Shown: positions 8,288 to 17,666, counted from the stretch's first letter. The stretch: DNA of 64,000 nucleotides from Pseudoduganella lutea (GCF_004209755.1 NZ_CP035913.1:1488001-1552000), one strand, 5' to 3'. Made by a program: numbers and translations. The notes: generated by a model from the letters alone, not told the origin.

Positions 8288-8599
8288 TTATCCCAGCCCG
8301 GCGGCGCGCAAGCGCCGGCGCAGCCGCCGCACCTCTTCCGTCAGATCCACCACCAGTGCCGCCACTTCCTCGTTCGCGTCGAAATCGCGTTCGATGCGCA
8401 GCAGGCTGCGCGCGCGCACCAGGTCGACGCTGGTGAAGCGCCATGCCTCGGGCGCCGCGTCGGTGCCGGCCAGCAGGATGCCGGTGCGCACGCGGTGCAC
8501 CACCCAGCCCGGTTCCACGGCGCAGGCCTGCGCCAGTTCATCGAGCGTCAGTGCCGCCTCGTCGAGGGGCACGGCGCGGATCGGTTGTTCGCTTGCCAT
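8288..8599 (-). CDS. cbpM: Chaperone modulator CbpM
   Basis: A 103-residue MerR-like small protein that in E. coli binds the J domain of CbpA and inhibits its co-chaperone and DNA-binding activity. Features are LTLDELAQACAVEPGWVVHRVRTGIL (helix-turn-helix-like region) and a C-terminal heptad-rich helix VAALVVDLTEEVRRLRRRLRAAGL. It lies 12 bases downstream of cbpA on the same strand, the standard cbpA-cbpM operon. GGAGGAAC-type sequence precedes the ATG. Confidence 0.88.
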   Translation of the reverse strand: MASEQPIRAVPLDEAALTLDELAQACAVEPGWVVHRVRTGILLAGTDAAPEAWRFTSVDLVRARSLLRIERDFDANEEVAALVVDLTEEVRRLRRRLRAAGLG

Positions 8600-8611
8600 C
8601 GCTGTTCCTCC

Positions 8612-9544
8612 TTACAAGCCGCGGCGCGGGTCGAAGCCGAACTCCCGCGCCATCCGTTCATACAGCGCCTTTGCCTGCGGCGTATCGGCCGGCGGCAGCG
8701 CAATCTCCAGCAGCAGGTACAGGTCGCCGGCCGGGGCGGCGGCGGTGCCGGGAATGCCCCTGCCCTTCAGCCGCAGCTTGCGCCCGCCCTGCGAACCGGC
8801 CGGCACCGTGACCGACATGCGGCCCGACGGCGTGGCCACCTCGATGCCTGCGCCGAGCGCGGCTTCCCATGGCGCCACGGGCACGGTCTGAAACACGTCG
8901 CGCCCTTCGACGCGGTAGCGGCGCTCCTCGGCGAAGCGGATCTCCAGGTACAGGTCGCCCGCGGCGGCACCGCCGCTGCCCGGCTGGCCCTGCCCGGCCA
9001 GACGCAATTGCTGGCCTTCCGTCACGCCTTTCGGGATCGTCACATCGAGCGTGCGCTGGCGCGTGATCACGCGGCCATGTTCGTCCGCCTCGGGCACGCG
9101 CAGGTTGATGGTGCGGCTGGCGCCCTGGTAGGCATCGAGCAGCGCGATCTCGATGACGGCGTGACTGTCGTCGCCGCGCATCTGGAAACCGCGCCGGCGT
9201 GCGCCACCCACGTGGGCGAACAGGTCCTGGAAGAAATCGCTGTCGGCGCCGCCGTCGAACGACTCGAAGCCGGAACCCCAATCCGGCGGCGGGCGGAATC
9301 CGCCGCCCCCCTCCCCGTGTTGCCGGTATTGCGCGCTGCCCAGTTCATCATAGGCCGCGCGCTTTTCCGGGTCGCCGAGCACGCCGTAGGCTTCGTTCAG
9401 TTCCTTGGTCCTCGCGTCGGCATTGGCTTCCTTGCTGACGTCCGGGTGGTACTTGCGCACCAGCTTGCGATAGGCAGCCTTGATCTCGTCGGCGTTCGCC
9501 GTCTTCGGCACGCCCAGCGCCGCATAGTAATCCTTGTACTCCAC
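8612..9544 (-). CDS. cbpA: DnaJ-class co-chaperone, curved-DNA-binding protein
   Basis: About 310 residues: N-terminal J domain with the HPD motif (KYHPDVSKE), a Gly/Phe-rich linker, and two C-terminal beta-sandwich substrate-binding domains; no zinc-finger Cys motifs, so a CbpA/type II J protein. It stimulates DnaK and binds curved DNA in stationary phase in E. coli. I chose the GTG at 9544 because it gives the family start (V/M)EYKDYYAALG and has GGAGAG 7 bases upstream; a TTG seven codons earlier is less likely. Coexpressed with cbpM downstream. Confidence 0.9.
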   Translation of the reverse strand: MEYKDYYAALGVPKTANADEIKAAYRKLVRKYHPDVSKEANADARTKELNEAYGVLGDPEKRAAYDELGSAQYRQHGEGGGGFRPPPDWGSGFESFDGGADSDFFQDLFAHVGGARRRGFQMRGDDSHAVIEIALLDAYQGASRTINLRVPEADEHGRVITRQRTLDVTIPKGVTEGQQLRLAGQGQPGSGGAAAGDLYLEIRFAEERRYRVEGRDVFQTVPVAPWEAALGAGIEVATPSGRMSVTVPAGSQGGRKLRLKGRGIPGTAAAPAGDLYLLLEIALPPADTPQAKALYERMAREFGFDPRRGL

Positions 9545-9685
9545 GATATCGCTCTCCGTGTTCAAGTCATTGCCGGTTCAAAGGTTACAACAAAACCACG
9601 CCGGTTCCGCTCCCGCACCAGCACAGTGCACGCACCTCCCATCTGTGGGTAGAATCGCAAGTTCTCTCCATTTCAATCGCCATCG

Positions 9686-11074
9686 ATGCCCTACACATTC
9701 ACGCTGTCCAACATCCGCAAAGAAGCCTCGGCATTGTGGCAACTGGCCTGGCCGGTGCTGATCGGGCAACTGGCCACGGTGGGGATGGCCGTGGCAGACG
9801 TGGCGATGACGGGCCATACCAGCGCCGCCGAACTGGCCGCCGTGTCGCTCGGCGCTTCCGTGTGGTCGATCATCCTCGTCACCGTCAACGGCACGATGAT
9901 GGCCGTGAACACGGTCGTCGCGCACCAGGTGGGCGCGGGCAGGTTCGACCAGATTCCCCATTCGGTGCGGCAGTCGCTGTGGAAGGCGGTGGGCGTGGGC
10001 ATCGTGGCGGCGCTGGCCGCCAACCTTGCCACGCTGCTGTTCGACCACCTGCAGCTGGCGCCCGAAGTCAACGCGCGCGCCTCGATGTTCGTGCACATCG
10101 TCAGCATCGGGCTGCTGCCGTTCGCGGCCTACCGCGCGCTGTATGGCTACAGCGCCAGCATCAACCAGACCAAGCCCGTGATGGTCATCGCGATCATCGG
10201 CCTGCTCGTCAACATCGCCGTCAACTGGGTACTGGTGTTCGGCAATCTCGGCTTTCCTAAGATGGGCGCATTGGGCTGCGCGGTGGCCACCGGTACCGTG
10301 GTGTGGCTCGACCTGCTGGCGATCGTGCTGTGGATCCGCATCGCGCCCGCGTACAAGGCTTCGTACCCGTTCGACAAATGGGAATGGCCGCACTGGCCCG
10401 AAGTGTGGAACATGCTGCGCCTGGGCGTGCCGATCGGCGTCACCTACTTTGCCGAGGTCAGCGTGTTCGGCGCCGTCAGCCTGCTCGTGGCGCGCTTCGG
10501 CGTGGTCACAGTGTCGGCGCACCAGATCGCCCTGAACTTCGCCTCGCTCACGTTCATGGTGCCGCTGTCGTTCGGCATCGGCATGATCGCCCGCGTGGGC
10601 CAGGCGCTGGGCGAAGGCAACCCGCAGCGCGCCCGCTTCGCCTCGTTCGTGGGATTGTGGATGTCCACCGGCTTCGCCGTGCTGTCGGCGCTGTTCATCG
10701 CCATCTTCCGCCACCAGATCGCCGCCGCCTACACATCCGACGCCGCGGTGCAGGAGATGTGCGCGCACCTGCTGCTGTTCGCCGCGTTGTTCCAGCTGTC
10801 CGATGCCGCGCAGGTGGCGGCTTCGTGCGCGATCCGCGGCTACAAGGTCACGCGCGGGCCCATGGTGATCCAGCTGATCGCCTTCTGGGGACTGGCGCTG
10901 CCGGTCGGCTGCGTGCTCGGGCTGGCGCCGCAATGGCTGCCGTTCGCGCCGGCCGAGCCGATGTCGGCCACGGGCTTCTGGATCGGCCTCGTGCTGGGCC
11001 TGACGGTGGCGGCCGTGCTGCTGACGGCCTACCTGCAGCGGCTGTCGCGCCAGAGGGCACTTGCCATGGCTTAA
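9686..11074 (+). CDS. MATE family efflux transporter (NorM-like)
   Basis: A 462-residue inner-membrane protein with about 12 hydrophobic segments in two six-helix halves, for example QLAWPVLIGQLATVGMAVADVAM in helix 1 and the matching LRLGVPIGVTYFAEVSVFGAVSLLVARFG in helix 7. MATE proteins export cationic drugs and metabolites using Na+ or H+ gradients. Length is typical (about 450-480). It stands alone between cbpA and the S9 peptidase; no regulator lies next to it. Substrate cannot be told from sequence. Confidence 0.88.
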   Translation: MPYTFTLSNIRKEASALWQLAWPVLIGQLATVGMAVADVAMTGHTSAAELAAVSLGASVWSIILVTVNGTMMAVNTVVAHQVGAGRFDQIPHSVRQSLWKAVGVGIVAALAANLATLLFDHLQLAPEVNARASMFVHIVSIGLLPFAAYRALYGYSASINQTKPVMVIAIIGLLVNIAVNWVLVFGNLGFPKMGALGCAVATGTVVWLDLLAIVLWIRIAPAYKASYPFDKWEWPHWPEVWNMLRLGVPIGVTYFAEVSVFGAVSLLVARFGVVTVSAHQIALNFASLTFMVPLSFGIGMIARVGQALGEGNPQRARFASFVGLWMSTGFAVLSALFIAIFRHQIAAAYTSDAAVQEMCAHLLLFAALFQLSDAAQVAASCAIRGYKVTRGPMVIQLIAFWGLALPVGCVLGLAPQWLPFAPAEPMSATGFWIGLVLGLTVAAVLLTAYLQRLSRQRALAMA

Positions 11075-11209
11075 GGGATGAGCGATGCGCCAAACGAAAA
11101 TTGGCGCCAGGTCCTGTATTCCGAACTTTCGCGCCTCGCCAGTCGTAGCTGAGTCTGGTATCGTTTTGCGATTTCCATCCAATAACAAATCGTTCATTTC
11201 GGGACCCTC

Positions 11210-13426
11210 ATGCGCACCGCTCTCAGTATCCTGGCCCTGCTGGCCGCCGGCACGGCATCCGCCGACCGCCTGACCCTCGACCGCCTGCACAGCGATCCCG
11301 CGCTGGCCGGCAATGGCGTGCGCGCGCTGAAAGTGTCGCCGGATGGCGCCCGCGTGACGTTCCTGCGCGGCCGCCCGGACAACCAGTTCCAGATGGACCT
11401 GTGGGAATTCAACCTGAAGGACAAGTCCACGCGCCGCCTCGTCGATTCGAAGGTGCTGGTGGCCGAGGAAAACCTGTCGGACGCCGAAAAGGCGCGCCGC
11501 GAGCGCGAGCGCACCGCCGCCCTGAAAGGCATCATCAACTACAGCTGGTCGCCGGACGGCAAGCGCCTGCTGGTGCCGATCGCCGGCAACCTGTACCTGA
11601 TCGAGGTCGCCAAACCGGATGCGGCACGCCTGGTCGCCTCGGGCAACGTGACCGATCCGAAGATCTCGCCGAAGGGCAAGTACGTGTCGTTCGTGCGCGA
11701 CCAGAACCTGTATGTGATCGACCTGGCCACCGGCAAGGAAAAGGCGCTGACGACGGATGGCAAGGGCACGCTGCACAATGGCGAGGCGGAGTTCGTGGCG
11801 CAGGAGGAAATGCACCAGTACACGGGCTACTACTGGGCGCCGGACGACTCGAGCATCGCCTACCGCCGCTATGACGAAGCGCAGGTGCCGGTGGCGCGCC
11901 GCTTCGAGATCTATGCCGACCGCACCGACGTGATCGAGCAGCGCTACCCGGCCGCCGGCGACAAGAACGCGATCGTGGAACTGCGCATCGTCGATCCGGT
12001 CACCGGCGCCACGAAGGAAGTGGACCTCGGCCCGGAAAAGGATATCTACCTGGTGCGCGCCGACTTCTCGGCCGACAGTAAAAAACTGCTGTTCCAGCGC
12101 CAGGCGCGCGACCAGAAGAAGCTTGAACTGATCGCCGTCGATACCGCCACGCTGACGCAGAAGGTGCTCGTCACCGAAACGGCGAAAACGTGGACCGACA
12201 TCAATGACGACCTGCGCTTCCTGTCCGGCGGAAAAGGCTTCATCTGGTCGTCGCACCGCACCGGCCGCAATCACCTGTACCTGTTCGACATGGATGGCAA
12301 CGTCAAGCACGCACTGACCAGGGGAGACTGGGGCATCGACAACCTGCTGGCCGTGGACGAAGGCGCGGGCAAGGTGTACTTCTCGTCCAACAAGGACGCG
12401 ATCATCGACAAGCAGACCTATGCCGTGTCGCTCGATGGCCGCGATGCGGACAAGCCGAAGCGCGTGACGCAGGCCGACGGCTGGCACGACACCACGTTCG
12501 CGCGCAATGGCCAGCTGTTCGTCGACACGTGGTCCGATCCGGCGAACCCGCCACAGGTGTCCATCCGCAAGCCGGACGGCGCGATCCTCACGTGGCTGGA
12601 AAAGAATGAAATCAACGAGGCGCACCCGTACTACCGGTACAAGTCCGATCACCTGCCCGTGGAATACGGCACGATGCAGGCCAGCGACGGGCAGACGCTG
12701 TACTGGTCGATGATCAAGCCCTACCGCTTCGATCCGGCGAAGAAGTATCCGGTGTACCTGTCCACGTACGGCGGCCCGGGCCCGCAGTACGTGTCGCGCA
12801 AGTGGGGCGACCCGTTCGACATGTTCATGGCGCAGCAGGGCTACGTGGTGTTCCGCCTCGACAACCGCGGCTCCGGCCGCCGCGAGCGTGCCTTCACGGA
12901 CGCGATCTACCGCAACCTGGGCAAGGTCGAAGTAGAAGACCAGCTGGCCGGCATCGACTTCCTCGGCAAGCAAAGCTTCGTAGACCCGAAGCGCATCGGC
13001 GTGTATGGCTGGAGCTACGGCGGCTTTATGACGCTGCGCCTGCTGTCCCAGGGGTCGGACAAGATCGCCGCCGGCGTTTCCGGCGCACCCGTCACCGACT
13101 GGGCGCTGTACGACACGCACTACACGGAACGTTTCATGGACAAGCCGTCCGACAACAAGGCCGGCTATGCCGACAGCACCGTGTTCGCGCACGTGGACGG
13201 GCTGAAGTCGAACCTGCTGCTGATCCACGGCATGGCCGACGATAACGTGCTGTTCACCAACACCACGAAGATGGTCGACGCCCTCGTCAATCGCGGCGTG
13301 CAGTTCGAACTGATGACCTACCCGGGCGCCAAGCACGGCGTATCGGATCGCAAGCAGAAGAAGCACGTGCAGACGATCATCGAGGCGTTCTTCCGCAAGC
13401 ATTTGAAGCCGGACACGGTGCAGTAA
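11210..13426 (+). CDS. S9 family dipeptidyl peptidase IV-type serine peptidase
   Basis: A 738-residue exported prolyl dipeptidyl peptidase. A signal peptide (MRTALSILALLAAGTASA) is followed by an eight-bladed-propeller DPP4 N-terminal domain and a C-terminal alpha/beta hydrolase. The catalytic triad is visible: Ser602 in GWSYGG, an Asp in HGMADDNVLF near 677, and His709 in GAKHGVSD. The propeller carries EAEFVAQEEMHQYTGYYW, matching the Glu-Glu motif that holds the substrate N-terminus in DPP4. It would release Xaa-Pro dipeptides from peptides in the periplasm. Length and order match bacterial DPP4 (about 740). Transcription appears to be monocistronic. Confidence 0.92.
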   Translation: MRTALSILALLAAGTASADRLTLDRLHSDPALAGNGVRALKVSPDGARVTFLRGRPDNQFQMDLWEFNLKDKSTRRLVDSKVLVAEENLSDAEKARRERERTAALKGIINYSWSPDGKRLLVPIAGNLYLIEVAKPDAARLVASGNVTDPKISPKGKYVSFVRDQNLYVIDLATGKEKALTTDGKGTLHNGEAEFVAQEEMHQYTGYYWAPDDSSIAYRRYDEAQVPVARRFEIYADRTDVIEQRYPAAGDKNAIVELRIVDPVTGATKEVDLGPEKDIYLVRADFSADSKKLLFQRQARDQKKLELIAVDTATLTQKVLVTETAKTWTDINDDLRFLSGGKGFIWSSHRTGRNHLYLFDMDGNVKHALTRGDWGIDNLLAVDEGAGKVYFSSNKDAIIDKQTYAVSLDGRDADKPKRVTQADGWHDTTFARNGQLFVDTWSDPANPPQVSIRKPDGAILTWLEKNEINEAHPYYRYKSDHLPVEYGTMQASDGQTLYWSMIKPYRFDPAKKYPVYLSTYGGPGPQYVSRKWGDPFDMFMAQQGYVVFRLDNRGSGRRERAFTDAIYRNLGKVEVEDQLAGIDFLGKQSFVDPKRIGVYGWSYGGFMTLRLLSQGSDKIAAGVSGAPVTDWALYDTHYTERFMDKPSDNKAGYADSTVFAHVDGLKSNLLLIHGMADDNVLFTNTTKMVDALVNRGVQFELMTYPGAKHGVSDRKQKKHVQTIIEAFFRKHLKPDTVQ

Positions 13427-13505
13427 TCGCCGGGGCGAAAGCCGGTGACTGACGCAAAACCGTCTGGTTAGCGACAGTGGATGCGGTCAGCAGCCTTGGC
13501 GTATC

Positions 13506-13548
13506 GGTGTCGGACACCTTTTCCTTCAGGGAAAAGGTGTCCGACACC
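13506..13548. repeat. GGTGTCGGACACC hairpin repeat (class B)
   Basis: Perfect 19-bp inverted repeat, GGTGTCGGACACCTTTTCC at 13506 and its complement at 13530, with a 5-base loop. The insertion sequence begins at its right edge. Confidence 0.9.
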
Positions 13549-13553
13549 ACTAG

Positions 13554-14865
13554 TGTCCGGACGTTGGTCCGGATGGCGTCTGTAAGCTACTGATTCCACG
13601 CGAGATTTCGACGGTTTGGTCTGGTCTCGATTTCAATTTTGAGCGCAGACTTGGGCCTTTTGCTGGCAACCGCGAAAGGCTCCCATGCATCAGGGCAAAC
13701 TCGTCTTTGCGCAGATCATGACGCATCTGCCACTCACCACGTTTCGACGCTGCGTCGCAGCCCACCAAGGTCACTACAAGGTCAAGACGTTTTCATGTCT
13801 TGACCAGTTCTTGGCGATGGCATTCGCTCAGCTCACCTATCGCGAATCGCTGCGTGACATCGAGCTCAATCTCAGGGCTCAAGCAGCCCGGCTCTATCAC
13901 ATGGGCTTCCGCTGCAAGACGATCTCCCGTAGCACACTGGCCGATGCAAACGAGACGCGGCCATGGCAAATCTATGCCGATCTCGCAGCGCATCTTATCG
14001 GCATTGCCAGACCTTTGTACGTTGGTGAGGAACTGGACGTCGACCTCAAAAATACTGTGTATGCGTTCGACTCGACGACAATCGATCTATGCCTGTCGGT
14101 CTATCCGTGGGCACCATTCAAGTCGACCAAAGCAGCCATCAAACTTCATACACTGCTTGATCTACGGGGCTCTATACCAAGCTTCATCCATATCTCGGAC
14201 GGCAAAATGAGTGACGTCCGAGGCTTCGACAGACTGACGATTGAACCAGGCGCTTTCTACTTGCTAGATCGCGGCTACCTCGATTTCGAACGTCTCTACA
14301 ACCTCAATTTGATGGGCGCGTTCTTCGTCTCGAGGGCAAGAAGCAACACCAAGCTTAGGCGTCGTTACTCGCATTCAGTCGACTGCGCCAACACGAATGT
14401 GGAATGCGATCAGACCGTTGTGTTGGCGATCCCAGCGACCGCTTCGCGCTACCCAGACGCATTGCGACGCGTGGTCGTGAAGGACGAAACGGGCAAGCGC
14501 ATCAGCTTTTTGACGAACAATTTTTCACTGAGCCCGGAGACGATCGCGGGCCTCTACAAGCAGCGGTGGCAGGTCGAACTGTTCTTCAAGTGGATCAAAC
14601 AACATCTACGCATCAAGGCGTTTTATGGCACCAGCGAGAACGCCGTGAAGACCCAAATTTGGATCGCAATCGCGACCTACGTCCTGATCGCCATCGCAAA
14701 AAAACGCCTCCAACTACCCCAAAGTCTCTACGAAATTCTACAGATTCTCAATCTGGCAATGTTCGAAACTTCCCCATTAAATCAACTACTTAGCGGAGCA
14801 GACAACGATGATCTACAAAAAAGCGAGCAGATTCAGCTCGCTCTCCTATGAGAAACGTCCGGACA
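13554..14865 (+). mobile_element. IS4-type insertion sequence
   Basis: About 1.31 kb element with one transposase gene. Its ends read TGTCCGGACGTT inward at 13554 and the exact complement at 14854-14865. CTAG flanks both ends (13550-13553 and 14866-14869), so a CTAG target duplication within a palindromic CCACTAGTGG target is the simplest reading; the whole ACCACTAGTGTCCGGACGTT string is therefore mirrored at both ends. Base composition is visibly lower in GC than the surroundings. It sits inside a cluster of class B hairpins. Ends are intact and the gene is uninterrupted, so it may be active. Confidence 0.85.
13685..14851 (+). CDS. IS4 family transposase (DUF4372 N-terminal domain)
   Basis: A 388-residue DDE transposase. 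The N-terminal DUF4372 region begins MHQGKLVFAQIMTHLPLTTF and includes FAQLTYRESLRDIE. The RNase H fold shows Asp in AFDSTTIDLC and in LLDRGYLDF, and the YREK signature in YKQRWQVELFFKWIKQHL supplies the catalytic Glu. The reading frame is full length and ends just inside the right terminal repeat. Codon use is less GC-biased than in neighbours, in line with recent transfer. Confidence 0.93.
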   Translation: MHQGKLVFAQIMTHLPLTTFRRCVAAHQGHYKVKTFSCLDQFLAMAFAQLTYRESLRDIELNLRAQAARLYHMGFRCKTISRSTLADANETRPWQIYADLAAHLIGIARPLYVGEELDVDLKNTVYAFDSTTIDLCLSVYPWAPFKSTKAAIKLHTLLDLRGSIPSFIHISDGKMSDVRGFDRLTIEPGAFYLLDRGYLDFERLYNLNLMGAFFVSRARSNTKLRRRYSHSVDCANTNVECDQTVVLAIPATASRYPDALRRVVVKDETGKRISFLTNNFSLSPETIAGLYKQRWQVELFFKWIKQHLRIKAFYGTSENAVKTQIWIAIATYVLIAIAKKRLQLPQSLYEILQILNLAMFETSPLNQLLSGADNDDLQKSEQIQLALL

Positions 14866-14871
14866 CTAGTG

Positions 14872-14961
14872 GTCCGACACCGGTTTTCGCATGATGAAGC
14901 TGATTTCTGAGCGGAAAACCAGTGTCCGACACATTTTCCGGATGAAGCGCCCGGAAAATAT
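14872..14961. repeat. Class B repeat, left arm cut by the IS, plus second hairpin
   Basis: TCCGACACCGGTTTTC at 14872 pairs imperfectly with GAAAACCAGTGTCCGACA near 14914; its 5' end is shortened where the IS inserted. A second stem ATTTTCCGG/CCGGAAAAT follows at about 14933-14960. Confidence 0.75.
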
Positions 14962-15056
14962 GTCCGGAAGGAGAGAGGGCTTGCAGACCCTCTCCGTTAC
15001 GCAGGCAAGGAGCGGTGCTCCTTGAAACCCCTGCTCCACCACCGGGCACGCTAGCG
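14962..15056. other. Non-coding stretch between repeats
   Basis: With the flanking repeats this is part of a 318-base gene-free stretch (14874-15191) between the IS and csbD. It holds short GC-rich inverted words (GGAGCGGTGCTCC) but no reading frame or RNA gene I can support. Confidence 0.5.
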
Positions 15057-15122
15057 AAAACCGGTGACAGACACCAGTTCTTTTGGAATGTTTCCAAAAA
15101 ATGGGTGTCTGTCACCGGTTTT
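15057..15122. repeat. GGTGACAGACACC hairpin repeat (class B variant)
   Basis: Perfect 19-bp arms, AAAACCGGTGACAGACACC at 15057 and its complement ending at 15122, enclosing a second inner stem TTTTGGAA/TTCCAAAA. Would form a long cruciform or transcript hairpin. Confidence 0.9.
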
Positions 15123-15141
15123 GAAGTGACACCGTGAAGCA

Positions 15142-15167
15142 AAACAGCCGCCCTCGGGCGGCTGTTT
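15142..15167 (-). terminator. Terminator downstream of csbD
   Basis: Stem AAACAGCCGCCC/GGGCGGCTGTTT with a 2-base loop; on the minus strand it ends in TTTT and lies 25 bases after the csbD stop. Confidence 0.65.
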
Positions 15168-15191
15168 CATTGTCGGCACTGGGCCGGGGAA

Positions 15192-15410
15192 TTACAGACC
15201 CTGGCGGTTGCCACGGTTGATCGTGACGTCGTCGTCCAGCGCGTCTTCGACGGCTTCGCGGGCGTCGCCCACTTTTTTCTGGACCTTGCCTTCAGCCTGG
15301 TTTTTCAGGCCCTTGGCCTGTTGTTTCGAGCTGCCGACCAGTTCGCCGGCCTCTTCCTGGATCTTGCCGCCGACTTCTTTTGCCTTGCCTTTGATTTGAT
15401 CGCTGTTCAT
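15192..15410 (-). CDS. CsbD family stress protein
   Basis: A 72-residue CsbD-like protein: MNSDQIKGKAKEVGGKIQEEAGELVG, then SSKQQAKGLKNQAEGKVQKKVGDAREAVEDAL. CsbD proteins are small, highly charged and induced in general stress; the biochemical role is unknown. AGAGGAG 8 bases before the ATG at 15410 sets the start; a longer frame to 15539 is not supported. A hairpin ACACGCACTACAGCGTGT (complement strand) lies 60 bases upstream and may be regulatory. Confidence 0.9.
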   Translation of the reverse strand: MNSDQIKGKAKEVGGKIQEEAGELVGSSKQQAKGLKNQAEGKVQKKVGDAREAVEDALDDDVTINRGNRQGL

Positions 15411-15599
15411 GATCGAGCTCCTCTGCGTTACGGCTGGCGGTCCACAATGGGCCGCTGCCTTTGGTTCACACGCTGTAGTGCGTGTGGTTAGGGAAATCAT
15501 ACGATCAGGAACTGTTCCCCTCCGTACGTTCCCTAACATTGCAAAAATAATCAGCTACCTGGGGTTGGGTTTAAGTTTCGACTAAGCCTCGGTAAAACG

Positions 15600-17666
15600 C
15601 TACCAGACGCGCACGCGTGCTTCCGGCGGCAGGTACAGTTTCTGGCCCGGCTGCACGTCGAATGCCTTGTACCAGTTGTCCAGGTTGCGCACGGTATAGG
15701 TGCGCCACTGCGCCGGCGCATGCTCGTCCGTAGTGACCTGGTTGCGCAGCGAGGCCTCGCGTGGCTTCGTGCGCCACGCCTGCGCATAGCCGAGGAAGAA
15801 CTGGCGATCCGTTTCCACGGTGGCCTTGCCGCCCTGCGCCGCATGGTAGGCATCGAGCGCCGCGGCCAGCCCGGCCAGGTCCGCGAGGTTTTCGGCCAGC
15901 GTGAGCTGGCCGTTGAGCTTCAGGTCCGGGAATGCTTCATAGCTCGAATATTGCGCCACCAGCGCCTGCGCCGCCCTGGCGAAATGCTCGCGGTCATCCT
16001 TCGTCCACCAGTCGCGCAGGCGGCCTTTCGAATCGAATTCGGCGCCGATATTGTCGAAGCTGTGGCTGATCTCGTGCCCTATCACGGAACCGATGGCGCC
16101 ATAGTTCACGGCATCGCTGCCGTTCGGGTCGAAGAATGGCGGCTGCAGGATCGCGGCCGGGAAGTTCAGCGCATTCTGCATCGGCATGTTGACGGCATTG
16201 ACGAGCTGCGGCGGCATCGACCATTCCTTCGGGTCGACCTTTGTACCCAGCTTGGCCAGCTGCTGCCGGTAGCGATACGCGCTGGCGCGCCAGGCGTTGC
16301 CGAACGCGTCGTCCGGCTTGACTTCCAGGGCGCCGTACGACGTCCATTTTTCCGGGTAGCCCACGCCCACGTACAGTGCCTTCAGCTTGGCCTGCGCTTC
16401 CCGTTTCGTGGCAGGCGCCATCCAGTCGAGCCGTTCGATGCGCTGGTGGAAGGCGTCGACGATGTTCGCCACCATCTTCTGCACCTTCACCTTCGCGGCC
16501 GGCGGGAAATGCTTGTCGACGTACATCTTGCCCACCGCTTCCGGCATGGCTTCGTTCAGCGAGGCCAGGCTGCGTTTCCAGCGCGCCGACAGTTGCGGCG
16601 TGCCGCTCAGCGTGCGGCCATAGAACTCGAAGCGCTGGTCCACGAAGGCCTTCGGCAGCGTGCTGCCGTACTGGTTGATGGCGTGGAACGCGAGCCAGTC
16701 CTGCCATGTCTGCACCGGCATCTCGGCCACGAGGGCGGCGGCGCCGGTGATCGCGGTCGGGTGATAGACGATGAATTTCTTTTGCTTGCCGAGACCGGCG
16801 CTGTGGAAGAACACCTTCCAGTCGAGGCCGGGAGCCTTGGCGGCGAAGTCCCTGTCGGTCCACACATTGTTGGCCTTCCTGACATCGGACGACTCTTCGC
16901 GCAAGCCATGCGACTGCGCCAGCCTGCGCTCCAGTTCGAACACGCGGGCGGCGCGCGCTTCCGGTTCCGTGAAGCCGGCCAGCTTCAGCATGGCGGCGAT
17001 ATGGGCCTGGTAGGCCGTGCGCAGCCGGCCCATCCGCTCGTTTTCTTCCAGGTAGAACGCCCGGTCCGGCATGCCGAGGCCGCCCTGCAGCAGATAAGGC
17101 ATGTAATTGTCGGGGTCGGTAAAGCCCTGGGCGATCCACAGGCCAAACAGGTTCTCGGTACTGAAGTCGGTGGCGTTGAGCGGATCGACGTCGGCCCGCA
17201 GGCTGGCGCCGAGCGCTTGCACGAGGCCGGCCTTGTCGCGGATCGCGGCGATCTTGTCGAGCATCGGCTTGAGCGGGGCGATGCCGCGCGCTTCGATACC
17301 GGCTTCGTCCATGATGGCGCCGTAATACGTGGCCACCTTTCTGGCATCGGTCGATGCGCCCGGGCGGCTGGCGGCCTCGATCAATTGCAGGATGCGCCCG
17401 TTTGTTTCATCGACCACCGCGTTGGCGGCGCTCCAGCTGCCGCGGTCGGCGGGAATCTCCGTGGCGGCCAGCCACTGGCCGTTGGCGAACAGGTAAAAAT
17501 CATCGCCCGGCGGCACGGCCGTGGCGGCTTGCTGCGGGGCAGCCAGGGGCGCGGTTTGCTGCGCGCCGGCGCTGGTCGAGGCCAGTACCGTACTCAGCGC
17601 CATGCTCAGCGCCAGGGCGAGGGTGCTCGTCCGCGGCGGACGGCGCAATACTCGGAATGCTTCCAT
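15600..17666 (-). CDS. M13 family zinc metallopeptidase (neprilysin/PepO-like)
   Basis: A 688-residue exported oligopeptidase. The N-terminus has a basic region, then a hydrophobic signal TLALALSMALSTVLASTSAGA. The zinc site is HEISH near residue 531 (IGHEISHSFDNIGAEFD), with the third ligand in ENLADLAG near 592; NAVNMPMQNALNFPAAIL precedes it as in the substrate-binding NAxY region. The C-terminal W of the family is present (RVW). It would cleave short peptides in the periplasm. The ATG at 17666 with AAGGGA upstream gives a proper signal peptide; the longer frame to 17840 adds an implausible Arg-rich leader. Confidence 0.92.
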   Translation of the reverse strand: MEAFRVLRRPPRTSTLALALSMALSTVLASTSAGAQQTAPLAAPQQAATAVPPGDDFYLFANGQWLAATEIPADRGSWSAANAVVDETNGRILQLIEAASRPGASTDARKVATYYGAIMDEAGIEARGIAPLKPMLDKIAAIRDKAGLVQALGASLRADVDPLNATDFSTENLFGLWIAQGFTDPDNYMPYLLQGGLGMPDRAFYLEENERMGRLRTAYQAHIAAMLKLAGFTEPEARAARVFELERRLAQSHGLREESSDVRKANNVWTDRDFAAKAPGLDWKVFFHSAGLGKQKKFIVYHPTAITGAAALVAEMPVQTWQDWLAFHAINQYGSTLPKAFVDQRFEFYGRTLSGTPQLSARWKRSLASLNEAMPEAVGKMYVDKHFPPAAKVKVQKMVANIVDAFHQRIERLDWMAPATKREAQAKLKALYVGVGYPEKWTSYGALEVKPDDAFGNAWRASAYRYRQQLAKLGTKVDPKEWSMPPQLVNAVNMPMQNALNFPAAILQPPFFDPNGSDAVNYGAIGSVIGHEISHSFDNIGAEFDSKGRLRDWWTKDDREHFARAAQALVAQYSSYEAFPDLKLNGQLTLAENLADLAGLAAALDAYHAAQGGKATVETDRQFFLGYAQAWRTKPREASLRNQVTTDEHAPAQWRTYTVRNLDNWYKAFDVQPGQKLYLPPEARVRVW

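Noticed and set aside
9545..9565. Extended TTG start for cbpA
   Set aside because: The GTG at 9544 matches the family N-terminus and has a better ribosome binding site.
9578..13402. A 1274-residue reading frame on the minus strand
   Set aside because: It runs antisense through the clear MATE transporter and S9 peptidase genes; long antisense frames are common in high-GC DNA and the sequence has no family features.
8090..15122. Possible CRISPR array from repeated GTGTCCGACACC units
   Set aside because: Repeats are inverted pairs with irregular spacing and no spacers of constant length; no cas genes nearby.
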